A stretch of 64,000 bases of DNA from Ciona intestinalis. Its lineage: Eukaryota > Chordata > Ascidiacea > Phlebobranchia > Cionidae. Shown here piece after piece: positions 50,685 to 64,000 of this stretch. The stretch covers positions 4,846,991 through 4,910,990 of the forward strand of contig NC_020167.2 of assembly GCF_000224145.3 (NCBI RefSeq). Reading direction: 5' to 3'. The stretch's first letter is position 1. Each line of letters starts with the position of its first letter. The position numbers and the translations under genes were made by a program. The notes beneath the pieces were generated by a model. The model saw only the letters and a program-made list of their open reading frames with translations, had not been told where the DNA came from and made no database searches.

Positions 50685-51684
50685 NNNNNNNNNNNNNNNN
50701 NNNNNNNNNNNNNNNNNNNNNNNNNNNNNNNNNNNNNNNNNNNNNNNNNNNNNNNNNNNNNNNNNNNNNNNNNNNNNNNNNNNNNNNNNNNNNNNNNNNN
50801 NNNNNNNNNNNNNNNNNNNNNNNNNNNNNNNNNNNNNNNNNNNNNNNNNNNNNNNNNNNNNNNNNNNNNNNNNNNNNNNNNNNNNNNNNNNNNNNNNNNN
50901 NNNNNNNNNNNNNNNNNNNNNNNNNNNNNNNNNNNNNNNNNNNNNNNNNNNNNNNNNNNNNNNNNNNNNNNNNNNNNNNNNNNNNNNNNNNNNNNNNNNN
51001 NNNNNNNNNNNNNNNNNNNNNNNNNNNNNNNNNNNNNNNNNNNNNNNNNNNNNNNNNNNNNNNNNNNNNNNNNNNNNNNNNNNNNNNNNNNNNNNNNNNN
51101 NNNNNNNNNNNNNNNNNNNNNNNNNNNNNNNNNNNNNNNNNNNNNNNNNNNNNNNNNNNNNNNNNNNNNNNNNNNNNNNNNNNNNNNNNNNNNNNNNNNN
51201 NNNNNNNNNNNNNNNNNNNNNNNNNNNNNNNNNNNNNNNNNNNNNNNNNNNNNNNNNNNNNNNNNNNNNNNNNNNNNNNNNNNNNNNNNNNNNNNNNNNN
51301 NNNNNNNNNNNNNNNNNNNNNNNNNNNNNNNNNNNNNNNNNNNNNNNNNNNNNNNNNNNNNNNNNNNNNNNNNNNNNNNNNNNNNNNNNNNNNNNNNNNN
51401 NNNNNNNNNNNNNNNNNNNNNNNNNNNNNNNNNNNNNNNNNNNNNNNNNNNNNNNNNNNNNNNNNNNNNNNNNNNNNNNNNNNNNNNNNNNNNNNNNNNN
51501 NNNNNNNNNNNNNNNNNNNNNNNNNNNNNNNNNNNNNNNNNNNNNNNNNNNNNNNNNNNNNNNNNNNNNNNNNNNNNNNNNNNNNNNNNNNNNNNNNNNN
51601 NNNNNNNNNNNNNNNNNNNNNNNNNNNNNNNNNNNNNNNNNNNNNNNNNNNNNNNNNNNNNNNNNNNNNNNNNNNNNNNNNNNN
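50685..51684. other. Assembly gap (1000 N)
   Basis: Exactly 1000 N follow the satellite, which suggests a placeholder. The sequence to the right is not satellite. Confidence 0.99.
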
Positions 51685-52067
51685 ATCGCTGCAACATTAA
51701 ATATACAGGTTATTTATTCTGTAGTAACATAAAGAAAATCAGCAAATTTGTATTATTTCTTTTTGGATAAGAGACTAAAGATGCGAAGTGAGCGAAAATA
51801 TATCTATTTTATTATATAATTGGTTGTATTTTTTGACTGTTGCATTTTCTAAGCAACATATTCTTACTGTATTTCTTTACACAAGAAGCATTGAACTTTA
51901 TCAGCACCAGATAAGAATCAGCTTCAAGGAATTTTTTACAGGTAATGTATTGAAACAATATTGTTAAATTTTAAGTCTATACTGCCTTTAAATAGTTATT
52001 GAGTAGTGTTAAGCGCAAGTTACGTTGGAGCATAAACAATTAACACAAGAGAAAAGCAGTTACTTAC
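51685..52067. other. Region between the gap and the last visible EGF exon
   Basis: No sushi or EGF motif is visible on either strand. It is presumably intron of the sushi-EGF gene, whose remaining 3' exons would lie in the gap or be missing from the assembly. Confidence 0.5.
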
Positions 52068-55000
52068 CAACACAAGACTCTCCCTCTTCTTGGTGTCCAT
52101 GAGGACATCTACATGTGTAGCTTCCTTCATTGTTTACACATGTTGCTGTTTGATGACAAGGATTCGAGTTCAAACACTCATTTACATCTAAAAGAAAATT
52201 ATCATTAGTTATAGATCAATGTAACAAAACAAAATAATGTTCTTAAAAATTTGGAAGTTTGTTTGCCTTTTCTGCAAAACCTATTTATTATTTATACAGT
52301 TAAGATTTTAAGAATGCCTAGTACACATTTTTAAGTATCATACACAAAAGAATAGCGTACCTCTGCAGGTTGGTGGCACAGGGCTCCACTGACCACTGTC
52401 CGTACATTGTGCTTGCCTTTGTCCAAGAAGAGCATACCCAGTGTTACACGAATACACAACAATATCACTGACAACCCATTCAACTCTACCATCTCTTGCA
52501 AATGTTCCTTGGTGTGGCACTGGCGGCTCAGAACATGTTCTCTCTGTATGAAATGAATGAATGAGTAAATGAATGCCACATGTTTACCCTTGCATGGCAG
52601 GCAACGGTTGTGGTTATAACATGAGTGTTCTGTTTATACACCCCATGCTCACTTACAAATGACCTCGACAACTTTGTAGGTAAGTTTTTTTATGTATGAC
52701 TGAACCAATTGGCCGCAGTGCTATACATGTGCAAATATAACTTATTGTAAAGTGAAATCTTTTAAAAGCTCAGGTCCCAAAACAAAGCAGTGTGAAACTT
52801 AACTTTGCAGAACGAGAGTTAAAATAAACTTACGCATGCAGTTGACACCATCACCGAAATATCCAAGTGAGCAAGTACATCTATAACTTCCTTCATTGTT
52901 TACACATTGTGCATGTTGGCTACAAGGTCTTGGGTCATTATGGCATTCATTTACATCTAAAAAATTAATATTATTGTTTAGTTCATTAAGTTTTTTAGAA
53001 TTTGTTATTGCAAAATATGAACATATTGCTTTTAATTGTGAAAGCTCAAAATCATGTTCTGTTTTAGCTGTTGCATGATTGTAATTTTAGTAGCTTCAAT
53101 AGCAAAGTATAAATGTCATCAATCAGATATTAAAAACACTTCTTCCTTTAATCAAATAAAAAGAAATACCTGTGCATGGTGGTGTCTGTAAAGACCAATG
53201 TCCATTGTTCTGACATGTTGCTGAGCTTTCTCCAACAACCCTGTATCCTCTATTACACTGGAACTGTATAGATATTCCTGCATACCATCGCGGGGCGCTT
53301 CTTGGGATATAAAAACCTTGATTTGGGTTCACAGGTGGATTGCATGTTACTTCTGTATAAGAAAACAAAACAAAATTTACATGTGTAATTTTGAATTAGC
53401 TAGTTTGTTTTTGTTTTTTTTTATAAAAAGCATTGGATGTAAATTATATTGTTTTTGTTTTAAAATGTTTTTTTTTTTCTAACCTTGACAGTGTTGTCCA
53501 GATCCTGAATATCCAGTGTTGCACGTACAGCGATAATTGCCTGGTATGTTTGTACAGGTGGCATGGGAGTGGCAGTCATGACCTTCATTACATTCATTGA
53601 TATCTGCATAAAAGTTTTTATTTTAGAAAACAGGTAGTCCTTTCCACACTGCAATCTAAGATTAAATACAACCATAAAAATTTCTACTGTTAAGTTTAAT
53701 GACCTTATGCTATATACCTTATTTAAAAACTTAATAAAACGTTTAGGTTGTTACTGTATTTGTTATGTTTCTTTTGGAGCATGACCTAATAACCCCAAAA
53801 ATTCTGTCTAAATTTATCTTATTTTTAAGTGTGAAATATACATTCAGAAAATAATTTCTAAATTAAAACCAATTTCTAACCTTCACATGTAGGAAGTTGG
53901 GTTGGTAGCCATGAGCCATCTTGCTGACAAGTCACTGTACCACCACTGGATATCCTGTAACCACTACTACATGTATATGTGACTACTGAGTTGGCTGCAA
54001 ATCGTTGCCTGTTACTTGGAGCGTATGTTGCATGTAAAATAGATGGTGGAAGGCCGCATGCAGGTCCTATAAATACATCTTAATGACAAACAGAAAATGT
54101 ACAGATTGTTTCAGAAAATCAAAGGAACATGGTTTGCGAACTCTTTTAATACAATATATGAAAAAATATCTTTTTAAATAAAAAACGTTTTTTGGTTGAT
54201 TAGATTTTGTTTAATAATATTTCTTAGCTCTGACTTACTTTCACAGAAACTACCATCTCCACTATACCCAGCATTGCAAGCACAGTTGTAACCACCAATT
54301 GTGTTTGTGCAAGTGGCATGTTGATGGCATGGTTGGTTAAAAGGGTCTGCACACTCATTAGTATCTGCAAAAGGAAAAAAAAATTAAAAACAGAAAAAAT
54401 AAATTTTACTGTTTTTTCTATATACTAATAAGCAACATTCATAGGTATATCTTTTACTGCTAAATGTAATTAGGTTTTTATTCAAGGTATATTAATTAGG
54501 CATTTACATGCAACTAAATCTAAATTATATGTACCTTCACACTCTGGTGGATTACTTGACCACTGCCCATTGTTGATACAAGAAATACGGCTGGCACCCC
54601 TTAATGTGTAACCACTGTTACATTGGTATCTCACTTCAACACCAAGTCCCCAAACATCCAATGTCCTGGGAGCGTATCGACCATTTCTAATGACTGGTGG
54701 TACTTGGCATACAATTCCTGCCATTAAAGAATGTTCAATTATATTAGGTAGAAAAAAAACAGGACGGAGACTGACCAAAATGGTTTGTACCAAGATAAAA
54801 TGATAGAAGTTATAGCAGGAAGATATACAACAGTTTCACTATCTTGAAAAATAAAAATATAAATGAATGGGTGTAGTGACCATGCTTATTTTCTTTCAAT
54901 TAAAAGTAAATATGTTTTTAACTGTTAACGTGTAACAACTGTTGTTTTGTCGCTATATCATGTCTTTTGGCTTTAAATATTTTTAAATCTTCGCTATCAT

Positions 55001-58000
55001 GATTAAAGAGACAAATAAAAGTTATTATTATTAATATTATAATGATTTACTTTATTTCTGCAGTTAACAATATTGAATATCATACCTGTGCAAAAGATAC
55101 CATTCCCAGTATAACCAGTGTTGCATGTGCATGTGTATGAACCAGGTGAGTTGAGACATGTAGCTTGACGAGAACAAATTCTTCCATGAGGTGTGCACTC
55201 ATCATCATCTACATGTTAACAATGATAATGACATTTTTGCGGCAAAAAGGTGCCGTAATTACAGAAAAGTTTGGTCAAAGATATTTGTTACTTTTTTTAA
55301 CAAAATTAATGTGTTTAAGCTGTAGGAACATAAAGTTAGCAGTTTTAAAATCATGACAAAAATTAAAATATTACCATCAATTAAAATGTCACAGTTTTCT
55401 CACCTATGCATGTAGGTTCAGCACTTGACCACAGTCCATTGGCTTGACAAGTTAAAACAGATGATCCGTGGGTTCGATATCCAGTGCCACAGGTGTAAGC
55501 AACACGATTGCCAGAGTCATATTCATCTTTAATTGGAGTGTAACTTGCACCTGTTACATTGTTTGGTGGAATGCATACAGAACCTGAAATTGAACAGAAA
55601 TATATATATTAAAATTTGATGGTGGTATCAATAAAAATTATCTTGTAAGTCCTTTAAAGGGATAAAATAAATTTAAACAGCAAGTTACAAAAAGCTAACA
55701 AATTAAAAATATAGTTATAGTTAAGAAGTAATGTTACTTACGTGTGCATGTTCTTCCATCGCCATAGTAACCAATGTTACAGGCACACTGATAGCTTCCG
55801 ATGGTATCAGTGCAAGTTGCGTTTGGTCCACAGTCATTGCCGATGACACACTCATCAATGTCTTTTGGAAATAAAACAGTTAGAACTGATATGCAGTACA
55901 TAAAATAACTTGGTTAGTTTTTATTTAAAACACAATATTGTTACAAAAAAAAAATAGTTAAAATGACTAAGCAGTTACATAAAATAATTTTTTGTAATAT
56001 TCTTAGATAATCGTTTTAGTTAAAAAAAATCAAAATAAGTTAAAAAAATAAAAGTATAATTCAAGTTAAAAGTGAAAAAAATAAAAGTATAATTTAAATA
56101 TTCACTTGTGCAGCGTGGGTATGGTCCAGACCATTCTCCAGTGTTTGTACATTCAATGGTGGCATCTCTGTCCAAACCATAGCCATTTTCACATTCAAAA
56201 GCTATGGTATCTCCAACGCCATAAGAAGGATCTTCTGGAGCAAAACTTCCGTGCAGAGGCCATGTAGGGCGTGCGCATCGGATTTCTGCAACAGGTATGT
56301 TATGATAAAAATCTTTAATAATGAGTTGGAACTCACCTAAACTTATATTTTGAGAAAAATATTCTTGCAAGCGTTTTAGAGGAAAATAGCAGAAATATCT
56401 TTGAGCGTTTAAAATAATGTTTTTTAAACCTATAAAAGCTCATGGTAAAATACATTTACAAAACTTACCTTGACAATTGATTCCATTTCCTTGGTATCCA
56501 CTCTGACAGACGCAAGTAAAAGAACCAACGTTATTGTTACAGTCTGCATTCACACTGCAAGGTTGGTCGTTCAGGCACTCATCATCATCTAATTATGAAA
56601 AATATATTAAAAACAATTAAAAACAAAGAACAGTTAAAAATATAAATGTAACAGAAATAAAACTAAGCTATAACAGAATAAAACTCAAAATGGTTATTCA
56701 TACCTTCCGTACAAGGTTATTCAGCACACAGTCTCAATACATTCAACTTACCAATACAGATCGGTGCTATGTTGTCCCAAACACCATCACTACTGCAGGT
56801 TAATGTGTCTGAACCACTGATCAAGTAACCAGTGTTACACAAATAGGTAACTACATCACCAACGGAATATCTTGCAGCTTTTGAGGATTGATGTCGGCCG
56901 TTTGTTAGAGCTGGCAACTCTTCACAGGATACCTCTGTGTAAACAAAAAAAAAACAATTGAAAGAAAATAATATTTGTTGTACCAAACATGAATTTTTAT
57001 TGCACTGGTAAAAAAAAGGAAGCTATTATTATTTTTATGTCAAACATGTACATTTATTCCATATTACACAGTTTCACAGCCCAGTTTGACAATTTATGTA
57101 ATTTAAATAAACAAAACATTCTTATTTAAATAGTTTAATGATCATTATGCGTACAATCGCACAACATATGCACAATTTTGTTACATAACTTACGTGAGCA
57201 AAAACTTCCACTTCCACTGTAACCTGTGTTGCAAGTACATTGGAAACCTCCGTGTGTGTTTGTGCAGGTTGCATGTGGGTCACATGGTTGATTGAAGATA
57301 TCCGCACATTCATTAATATCTAGGTTATAAAATTTTCAAAACTCATTAAAATAAAGTCCATCTAACTTGTAAATTAGGTTTTAAATACACTGAATGACAA
57401 TAATGCATGCTGTTACTGTGTTATGGATCGTTTTTAAATTATAAAATAATATAAATACCTGAACAAGCAGGAGGCAAGGAAGTCCATTGACCATTGGCTT
57501 GGCAAGTAATGCTGCTTGGACCATTCATGGTAAATCCAGTTCCACATGAGTACACTATCACACTACCAACCAAATACACAGATTTTTCCCCACTTGATAT
57601 TGTTGCACCAGTTGTGGGCGGTATGGAGCAGGAAGACCCTACAACAAATAAATATTTGAAAAATTTTGCAAATCTGATTTTTACTTCATTAGCTTGCTTT
57701 TTACTGCCATTGATAAACTGAATGTCATAATCCTAAAATATACACCCCTATGTTAATTATGCTTGTAACTAAGGCTGACTAAATTTGATCACCAATGATA
57801 CAACTATGAACCTAAATGGGGGTTCAGTCAGAGAAATGTAGGTTTTTATCAGCGGTTAAGAATTAATTTTTACTCAACACTGGTCAAAATAAATAAACAA
57901 AATCAATTAATTATCACAATTATATAGAAGTTATAGAATATTGTGAAATCTTACTTGAGCATTGTCTTCCATTGCCAGTATATCCTGTATGGCATGTACA

Positions 58001-61000
58001 TCTGTAAGATCCAGGAATATTATCACATCTTGCATTGGTGTCACAACTGTTGGTCCCATCAATACATTCATTGTCATCTAAGGGATGACAATATAAAGTT
58101 ATCTAATCTTCGTCACTTATTGCTTTCAACCCAACAGTCAATCAATTTATCGGCTATAAAAAATAACTTTTTTCAACAAAACAGTCATATACCTATAAAC
58201 TTATAAAAAAGCACAAGGTGTTTAAAATACGGCACTCATGGTACAACGAGTGTCATTGTTTGTTCCGGTAGTGATAAGTAAGTGATACATGCATTCATTC
58301 ACTTCTAACCTCTGCAAGCTGGTTCTGAATCCGACCACAAAGCTGTATCAAGGCAAGTAATAGATGCCTGGCCAACCAGTGTGTAACCATCAATACATTC
58401 GAATGTGACAACATTTCCGATGATATTGCTGCTTTCAGTTGACTGGTATGAACCACTCAACGGTCTTCTAATATTTCTGCACTTTATCTCTACAATTTAA
58501 GACATAATTTTTTAAAGTCTAGCTTTTTAGTGTATGTGAAAATCAAGTGAGTATTCTCAGTGTTGTGAACTAAATAGTTTAGTTGTGTTACTTTTTATGA
58601 AAAACCATGTTGTATTTTAATTCTACAACCTGTAAAAAATTGATATTTAATTATTTGAGAACGAGCTTACATAAATAAAACGTTTCAAAGCAAGTTAAGA
58701 GAAGCTTACCTTGACAGAAGCTTCCAGAACCTGTGTAGCCTGCATTACAATTACATTCATAACTGCCGGGTGTGTTTACACAACCTGCATTTGGATCGCA
58801 TGGACTTTCTTGAGCAGTACATTCGTTAATATCTGTCATAAACAGTATGATTAGAAGCAATACAAAAATGCATTACATTGTTATCTTAACACAACACAAA
58901 GGACATACGGCATAGGCAGCAATAGATGGCTGTATAAGTCATTAAACAAACTTTACCTTCACAGGTTGGGAAGCTTGTCCATTGGCCAGATTGCTGACAT
59001 GTGACTTGGTTCGAACCCACACTGTTATAACCAGTGAGACATCTGTATCGTACAAAACTGCCCACAGTGTAATCATCGCTTGTTTTAAAAGTAAATATGA
59101 TTTGTGCATTTGGAATTTGGTTTGGTGTTCTGCACTGTATAGCTGAAAAAACAAACAATATTAAAAAATTAGGTATAACTACTTAGGATCGAGGCATTCA
59201 CAAGCCTAAAAAGAGTGATATGGTACCTGAGCATTGTTGTCCATCTTCTGAGTATCCTACCCGACATGTACATTCAAAACTTCCTGGTAAATTTCCACAA
59301 ACTGCGTTTTCATTGCATGGGCTACTCAGGCATTCGTTAATATCTATAAAAGAGCAAAATAAAGTTTAAAAAAATAAATATAAATTTCCAGTATGAAATT
59401 ATAAATTTAAAATGTTTGTGGTTTTATTACCTCTGCATGTTGGTTCTCGTGCAGACCACACACCATTCTGCTGGCATTCTGCACTGTCACTGCCACTAAG
59501 CTGGTACCCACTGTCACAAGTGTAGGAAACAGTATTTCCCAATGTAAATGGTCTAGTGCTATCTGTTGAAAGGGTGCCATGGCTTGGTGCTTGTCTGTCT
59601 GGACAGATAATCACTGAAAAAGAAACATTGTTTAAAGCTTGAGTGTTGGTTAAAAAGTTATAAAACCTAAAATGATATTACTTACAAGTACACTGCCTTC
59701 CATTTCCATGGTAACCATGGTTACAAGCACATGTATGTCCACCTTCGCTGTTTGTACATTCTGCATTATTGTCACACTGGTTCAAGTCAGGAGCTGAACA
59801 CTCATTAATGTCTGAAATAATGTTGTGTGAAGTGTTAATGAACATATTTTAAAAATGTTTAAAAAAACAAAACCACTTTTTCATTACATTTTTATTTAAA
59901 TTTTAACACATTGAAAACAAAACTATATACTAAAGATTTAGCCCACGATATAATGTTAAAAACTTTGAGAATAAAGCTGTGTACCTTGACATGTTGGCTC
60001 TTGATCAGACCATTGACCACTGCTTTCACATGTGATGGTTTCGACACCAACGATCTGGTAACCAGTTCTACAGATGAAGGTTACACTACTGTTAATATCA
60101 TAATGAGTGAAAATAAAACGATCAGTAATTCTTCCATTGCTGGGAATGTTGGGTTGAGAGCAACGAACAGCTGTGGAAATAAGTAAACAGTTTCATTCAT
60201 CTGATACATACAAAAAATTCAAATAAAATATTGCATATAACATAAAGAGAAACAAAAAGTTGTTGTCTAAATGACAAAAGTCTCATTATTTGTTACATTA
60301 TGAACAGAACTTCTACTTACGTGAACAAAAGCTTCCATCACCACTGTATCCATCATTGCAAGAACAAGTGAAACTTCCAACTGTATTGGAACAAGTGGCT
60401 TGACTGTGGCATGGACTTGGTAGGGTAGGGTCACATTCATTCTTGTCTGTATAAAATGTTTATTAACGTTTTATCAAAACAGAAATTACTATATTCTTAT
60501 ATAACCAAACTAATGTTACATAAACCATCATTTTATTTACATAAACTCCCAAATTGATAAAACGAGGACCTACATTTACATATAATGACATTTTCTCCAA
60601 TTAGGCAAGCAGAACATATTTATTTTTACAACCTATACCTCCTATCACAGAGCGTTTCTTTCAACAAAATTTACCTGTACAAGTTGGTTCCTCGTGTGAC
60701 CAGGAGCCTGTGCTCTGACACGTAAGAGGTGTTTGGCTGTTAAGTTCATATCCATTGTTACATCTGAATATGGCAACATAGTTGACAACATATTCATCAC
60801 GTGTGTTGCTGATGAAACCATTACTTGGGGCAGACAAGCTTGGACATGTGATTCCTGAATGGCAAAAAAAATAGAATATAATAATAAGTGAAGACTGAAC
60901 AGGAGTTAAAGAAAAATGGGTTCAGATCTGTTTTTTTTACATTATTATTCTAGAAGTATAGGTTATTTTGTAAGTTTTCTAATTTTCTTTTATAAATAAA

Positions 61001-64000
61001 GCTGCATTTTTTTTCTAAATGAGTTTTATAAAAAACTCAAAAAAATTTCGAAACCATTATGTTTAAATTGGCACAGAGATTGTAGTTTTCTGTTATAAAA
61101 ACTGAAGAGTTTGCATGTTATATGTTATAAAAACTGTAGTTTGCACATATTATAAAAATTGGTATATGTTATAAAAAGTGTAATTTGCATGATATAAAAA
61201 TGAAATATAAACTCACTTGTGCAAGAAGTAATTCCATCACCACTGTAACCTGTATTACAAGTGCAAACAAATGTTCCACCACGGTTGCTACAAGCAGCAT
61301 CAGCATGGCATGGATTGTCTCGGCATTCATCAACATCTGTGAATTGGAATATTAGAAGATATTATTCTAGTGGTGAAGCTATTTTAAATCTCGCTGCATG
61401 TATATCAGTGCAAATGATTTGTAAAAAAAATACTCTGAAAAAATTGAGCATGATATTTTATGGTTTAAGGCTGAATGCTGCTACAATTGTTAGACCAAGT
61501 AACCTACAAACTTATTCGTGGTAACTCGTAAGCTGGCACAAGGTGTATAAAACAGAACACCCGTATCATAATGACTATCGTTTTCGGGCCTTGCAAGGAT
61601 AAAGCAAGTCACATTCATTCATAAACATGAAATTACCTGTACACACTGGTGGGAAGTCTGAATACCTTCCCGTTGCAAGACAAGTAATAGTGCTTGATCC
61701 TTGAATGTTGTAACCATCATCACATTGATACTCCACCACGTCTTCATAGACATATCCACTCTTTGGATCAACTATACTGGCATGGCTTGGAACAATAGGT
61801 TCTCCACAAGATATTTCTGCATTGACAGAGATTCAAATTATTTACTATATACATATCTTCTGTAGGTTGTAAAATTTGGTCAGAAGGTATGCATTGTAAA
61901 ATTAAATTATTTAAAGTTAAAAAAATATATTAGTAAAAGATCATAAACTAATGACTATACATACAACCTATAGAAAGTATGTAAGTAAAATCTAAACCAC
62001 AAAAGCTCTGAGCTTCGTTGTCATATTTAAAGTAATAGTTTGTACATTCAAACAGAATACAATGTTAAACATTGTCACAAGAGATATTTATGAATTACTA
62101 TATATCTATAAACAATAGTCTATATATATATATTGGTACTAAGTAGTACTTACTGCTGCACTGAATTCCATTTCCTTCGTATCCAGTATTGCAAGTACAT
62201 CTGTAATCACCAATAAAGTTCACGCACTCAGCATTTTCATCACAAGGGCTGTCACCCTCAGTGCATTCATTTACATCTGTAAAATTATTGAATTCAACAG
62301 ATTGTATTACTTGAACTAGATGACAGTCTTTACCATTGCTAAAAAAGTTTACTTTTTATACTTTTTTTTAAAAAAAATTACAAAAACAAATGAAATGTTT
62401 TTGTGTAAAAGTATAAAATAAATATAAATAAATTTTCGTACCAACACATGATGGTTCAGATCCTGACCATGCTCCATCATCACCACAAGTTAAAGTAGCA
62501 TCCCCACTTATTGTGTAACCAGGGTTACAAGTGAAAGTAGCAACAGAGCCAATCACATTTCCATTTAGGGACAAAGAGAATGAACCGTGGCGAGAACTTA
62601 AAAGATTTCGGCAAGTAATTTCTGAAAGAGTTTTATTTTTCATTATACAAAACAACATTTTTTTATTAAAAACCTTTAAGAGAATTTTTTATGGTACATA
62701 GTTATACTTTTCAATAACTGATCTTATTTTTATGAGTTAAACATTCTATTTTTATACAAGGGAATAATAAAGACTTACCTTCACATACAAAGCCAGTTCC
62801 AGTGTAACCGCTGTTACAAGTGCAAGTGAAACTTCCAACTGAATTTTCACATCTTGCGTTTGAATCGCATGGTCTTATTCGTGAAGAACATTCATCAACA
62901 TCTGAAATGAAGAAAAATTTCCCAACTTATTTCTAATTGAAAAATGCACACACTCATCAATCAGTTTTAAAAAAACAATTTAAGGTAAAGAACACCTTCA
63001 GTTATATTTTTTTACCAATCTCTCACAACCTATTTCCAGTTAAAAATCCACACACTCACCAACAAGTCTCACAAAACAATTAAAAAAATAATTATTTGAT
63101 TATATTTTCACCTTGACATGTTGGAAAGTCAGATGACCACACGCCAGTTTCCAAACAGGTAAGTTCGTTATCTCCATCCATAACAAAGCCAGTGTTGCAA
63201 GCATATCTAACAACACTGTTCCTGATGTAGCCATTACTTCCAGCAAATGTGGAAACAATTCGACCGTTAACAATCTGCTCTGGATCCCTGCATTGAATTA
63301 CTGCAAAACAAAGGTTGTGTATTTATATATGTTTGAAAAAAACAGTCTAATAAAAATAGAAATTTAAATTCAATAAAACTTCATATTAGGATAGCCTAGA
63401 AATAGGCTACACTGTGAGTATAATATAATAATAACTTTATTTGTATCTTTGCTTTTGGTAGCAAAGAATTAAAAATATTTTAAACAAAAAGACTGGATAT
63501 AGTGACAAAACAGCAGTTGTTAAAACACACTTACCAGTTAAAAACATTTTATATTTAATTGGAAGAAAATAAGTGTGGTAAAGTAAAGTAAGTACTTACA
63601 TGTGCAGATTTGGCCATCTCCTGAATAACCATCGATACACACACATTCAAATCCACCATCGCGGTTGTTACAAATAGCATTATCCCCACATGGATTCCGA
63701 CCGCATTCATTTATATCTGAAAAGTTAAATTCATTAATTAAAATGAACTAGCATTTGTACTTGTGAAAACATAATGTTTAAAAGAGAGTTTTGTTAAAGT
63801 ATTTATGGAAACAAATTATTGAATTTTTTAGTAAGTAATATAAAATACATTACCAGTGCACACGGGTGTATTGCTGCTCCAAAAACCATTCTCTTGGCAG
63901 GTCGCACTGCTAATACCACGAAGAGTGAAACCTCTGTCGCATGAATATGAAACAGTGTTTCCAAGTAAAAAGGGGGAAGAACTTTCAGATGTAACACTGC
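52068..64000 (-). CDS. Large protein of strictly alternating EGF and sushi (CCP) domains, partial at both ends
   Basis: Thirty-four single-domain exons lie on the minus strand, and the two domain types alternate without exception. EGF exons: 63716-63600, 62901-62779, 62276-62154, 61336-61217, 60446-60321, 59811-59686, 59343-59227, 58832-58710, 58077-57955, 57319-57194, 56588-56469, 55861-55742, 55208-55086, 54364-54239, 53603-53484, 52956-52834 and 52187-52068 (117-126 bp). Sushi exons: from beyond 64000 to 63854, 63300-63112, 62621-62442, 61816-61637, 60854-60675, 60170-59985, 59613-59431, 59142-58957, 58489-58310, 57638-57459, 56934-56752, 56285-56106, 55583-55404, 54717-54535, 54066-53881, 53352-53170 and 52543-52361 (180-189 bp). 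Complete exons are multiples of three with phase-1 junctions. EGF modules have the calcium-binding start D-I/V-N/D-E-C and six Cys; most have the C-x-N/D-x4-F/Y-x-C hydroxylation pattern. Sushi modules have four Cys and, with one exception, the conserved Trp. Such proteins are secreted or cell-surface. No signal peptide or membrane segment lies in view. The orthologue is not recognised. Confidence 0.93.
52550..52690 (-). mobile_element. tRNA-derived SINE-like repeat fragment
   Basis: It begins GAATGAATGAGTAAATGAAT and continues GGCAACGGTTGTGGTTATAA and ATGCTCACTTACAAATGACC. It starts only a few bases from the sushi exon 52543-52361, supplying part of the preceding intron. Confidence 0.6.
58120..58300 (+). 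mobile_element. tRNA-derived SINE-like repeat, diverged
   Basis: Recognisable pieces are CAACCCAACAGTCAATCAAT, TATACCTATAAACTTATAAA, AGCACAAGGTGTTTAAAATA and the GCATTCATTCACTT end. It lies in an intron of the sushi-EGF gene. Confidence 0.5.
61508..61622 (+). mobile_element. tRNA-derived SINE-like repeat, 3' part
   Basis: It has CGTGGTAACTCGTAAGCTGG, CACCCGTATCATAATGACTA, TCGGGCCTTGCAAGGATAAA and the ATTCATTCAT tail. It ends close to the donor of the sushi exon 61816-61637. Confidence 0.8.
63424..63575. repeat. Dispersed repeat shared with 27227-27345
   Basis: It shows ATAATAACTTTATTTGTATC, CAGCAGTTGTTAAAACACAC and TTACCAGTTAAAAACATTTT in the same order as the copy in the CCDC115 intron. 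Family unknown. Confidence 0.5.

Noticed and set aside
50556-51770. Very long open frames on both strands around 50.6-51.8 kb
   Set aside because: They are open only because they cross the 1000-N gap.
56695-56725. Donor-like end GGAAGGTATG on the minus strand next to the sushi exon 56934-56752
   Set aside because: No sushi or EGF coding sequence precedes it, so it is probably chance or a trace of a lost exon end.

Overview
The window looks like a piece of an AT-rich, intron-dense invertebrate chordate genome, most likely a tunicate of the Ciona type. That is an inference from gene content (BTBD10, CCDC115, PDCL, PHF3/DIDO1-like, LRRC74-like), small exons separated by short AT-rich introns, and dense MITE and tRNA-derived SINE-like repeats. 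No bacterial, viral or CRISPR-like system is visible.

Left part (1-16.1 kb): the end of an unidentified plus-strand gene (1-1160) meets the 3' end of a minus-strand leucine-rich-repeat protein gene (1188-4947, first exon not found). A 20-exon PHF3/DIDO1/SPOCD1-family gene follows (5718-16045, plus), with a TFIIS central domain, a SPOC domain, YDPE motifs and an Arg/Ser-rich tail.

Middle part (17.6-32.4 kb): the complete Paf1-complex gene RTF1 (15 exons, plus) lies directly downstream, so two RNA polymerase II elongation-related genes are neighbours. On the minus strand come CCDC115 (one apparent frame break in a G6 run) and PDCL. An intronless argininosuccinate lyase gene (30969-32357, plus) is divergent from PDCL.

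Right-middle part (32.8-48.4 kb): BTBD10 (plus, 10 exons), an unnamed coiled-coil protein gene (minus, 6 exons) and an LRRC74-like leucine-rich-repeat gene with two C-terminal EF-hands (plus, 12 exons).

Right part (48.6-64 kb): an approximately 88-bp satellite with a near-palindromic core runs into a 1000-N gap. Beyond it lies a minus-strand gene in which single-exon EGF and sushi (CCP) domains alternate strictly, 17 of each, truncated by the window edge and the gap. This array is the most striking structure in the window.

For every multi-exon model the splice phases were checked by hand and join in frame, except at the single CCDC115 break. Exon limits were read by eye from splice consensus and homology, so individual ends may be off by a few bases. 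Protein family names come from remembered family sequences, not from searches.
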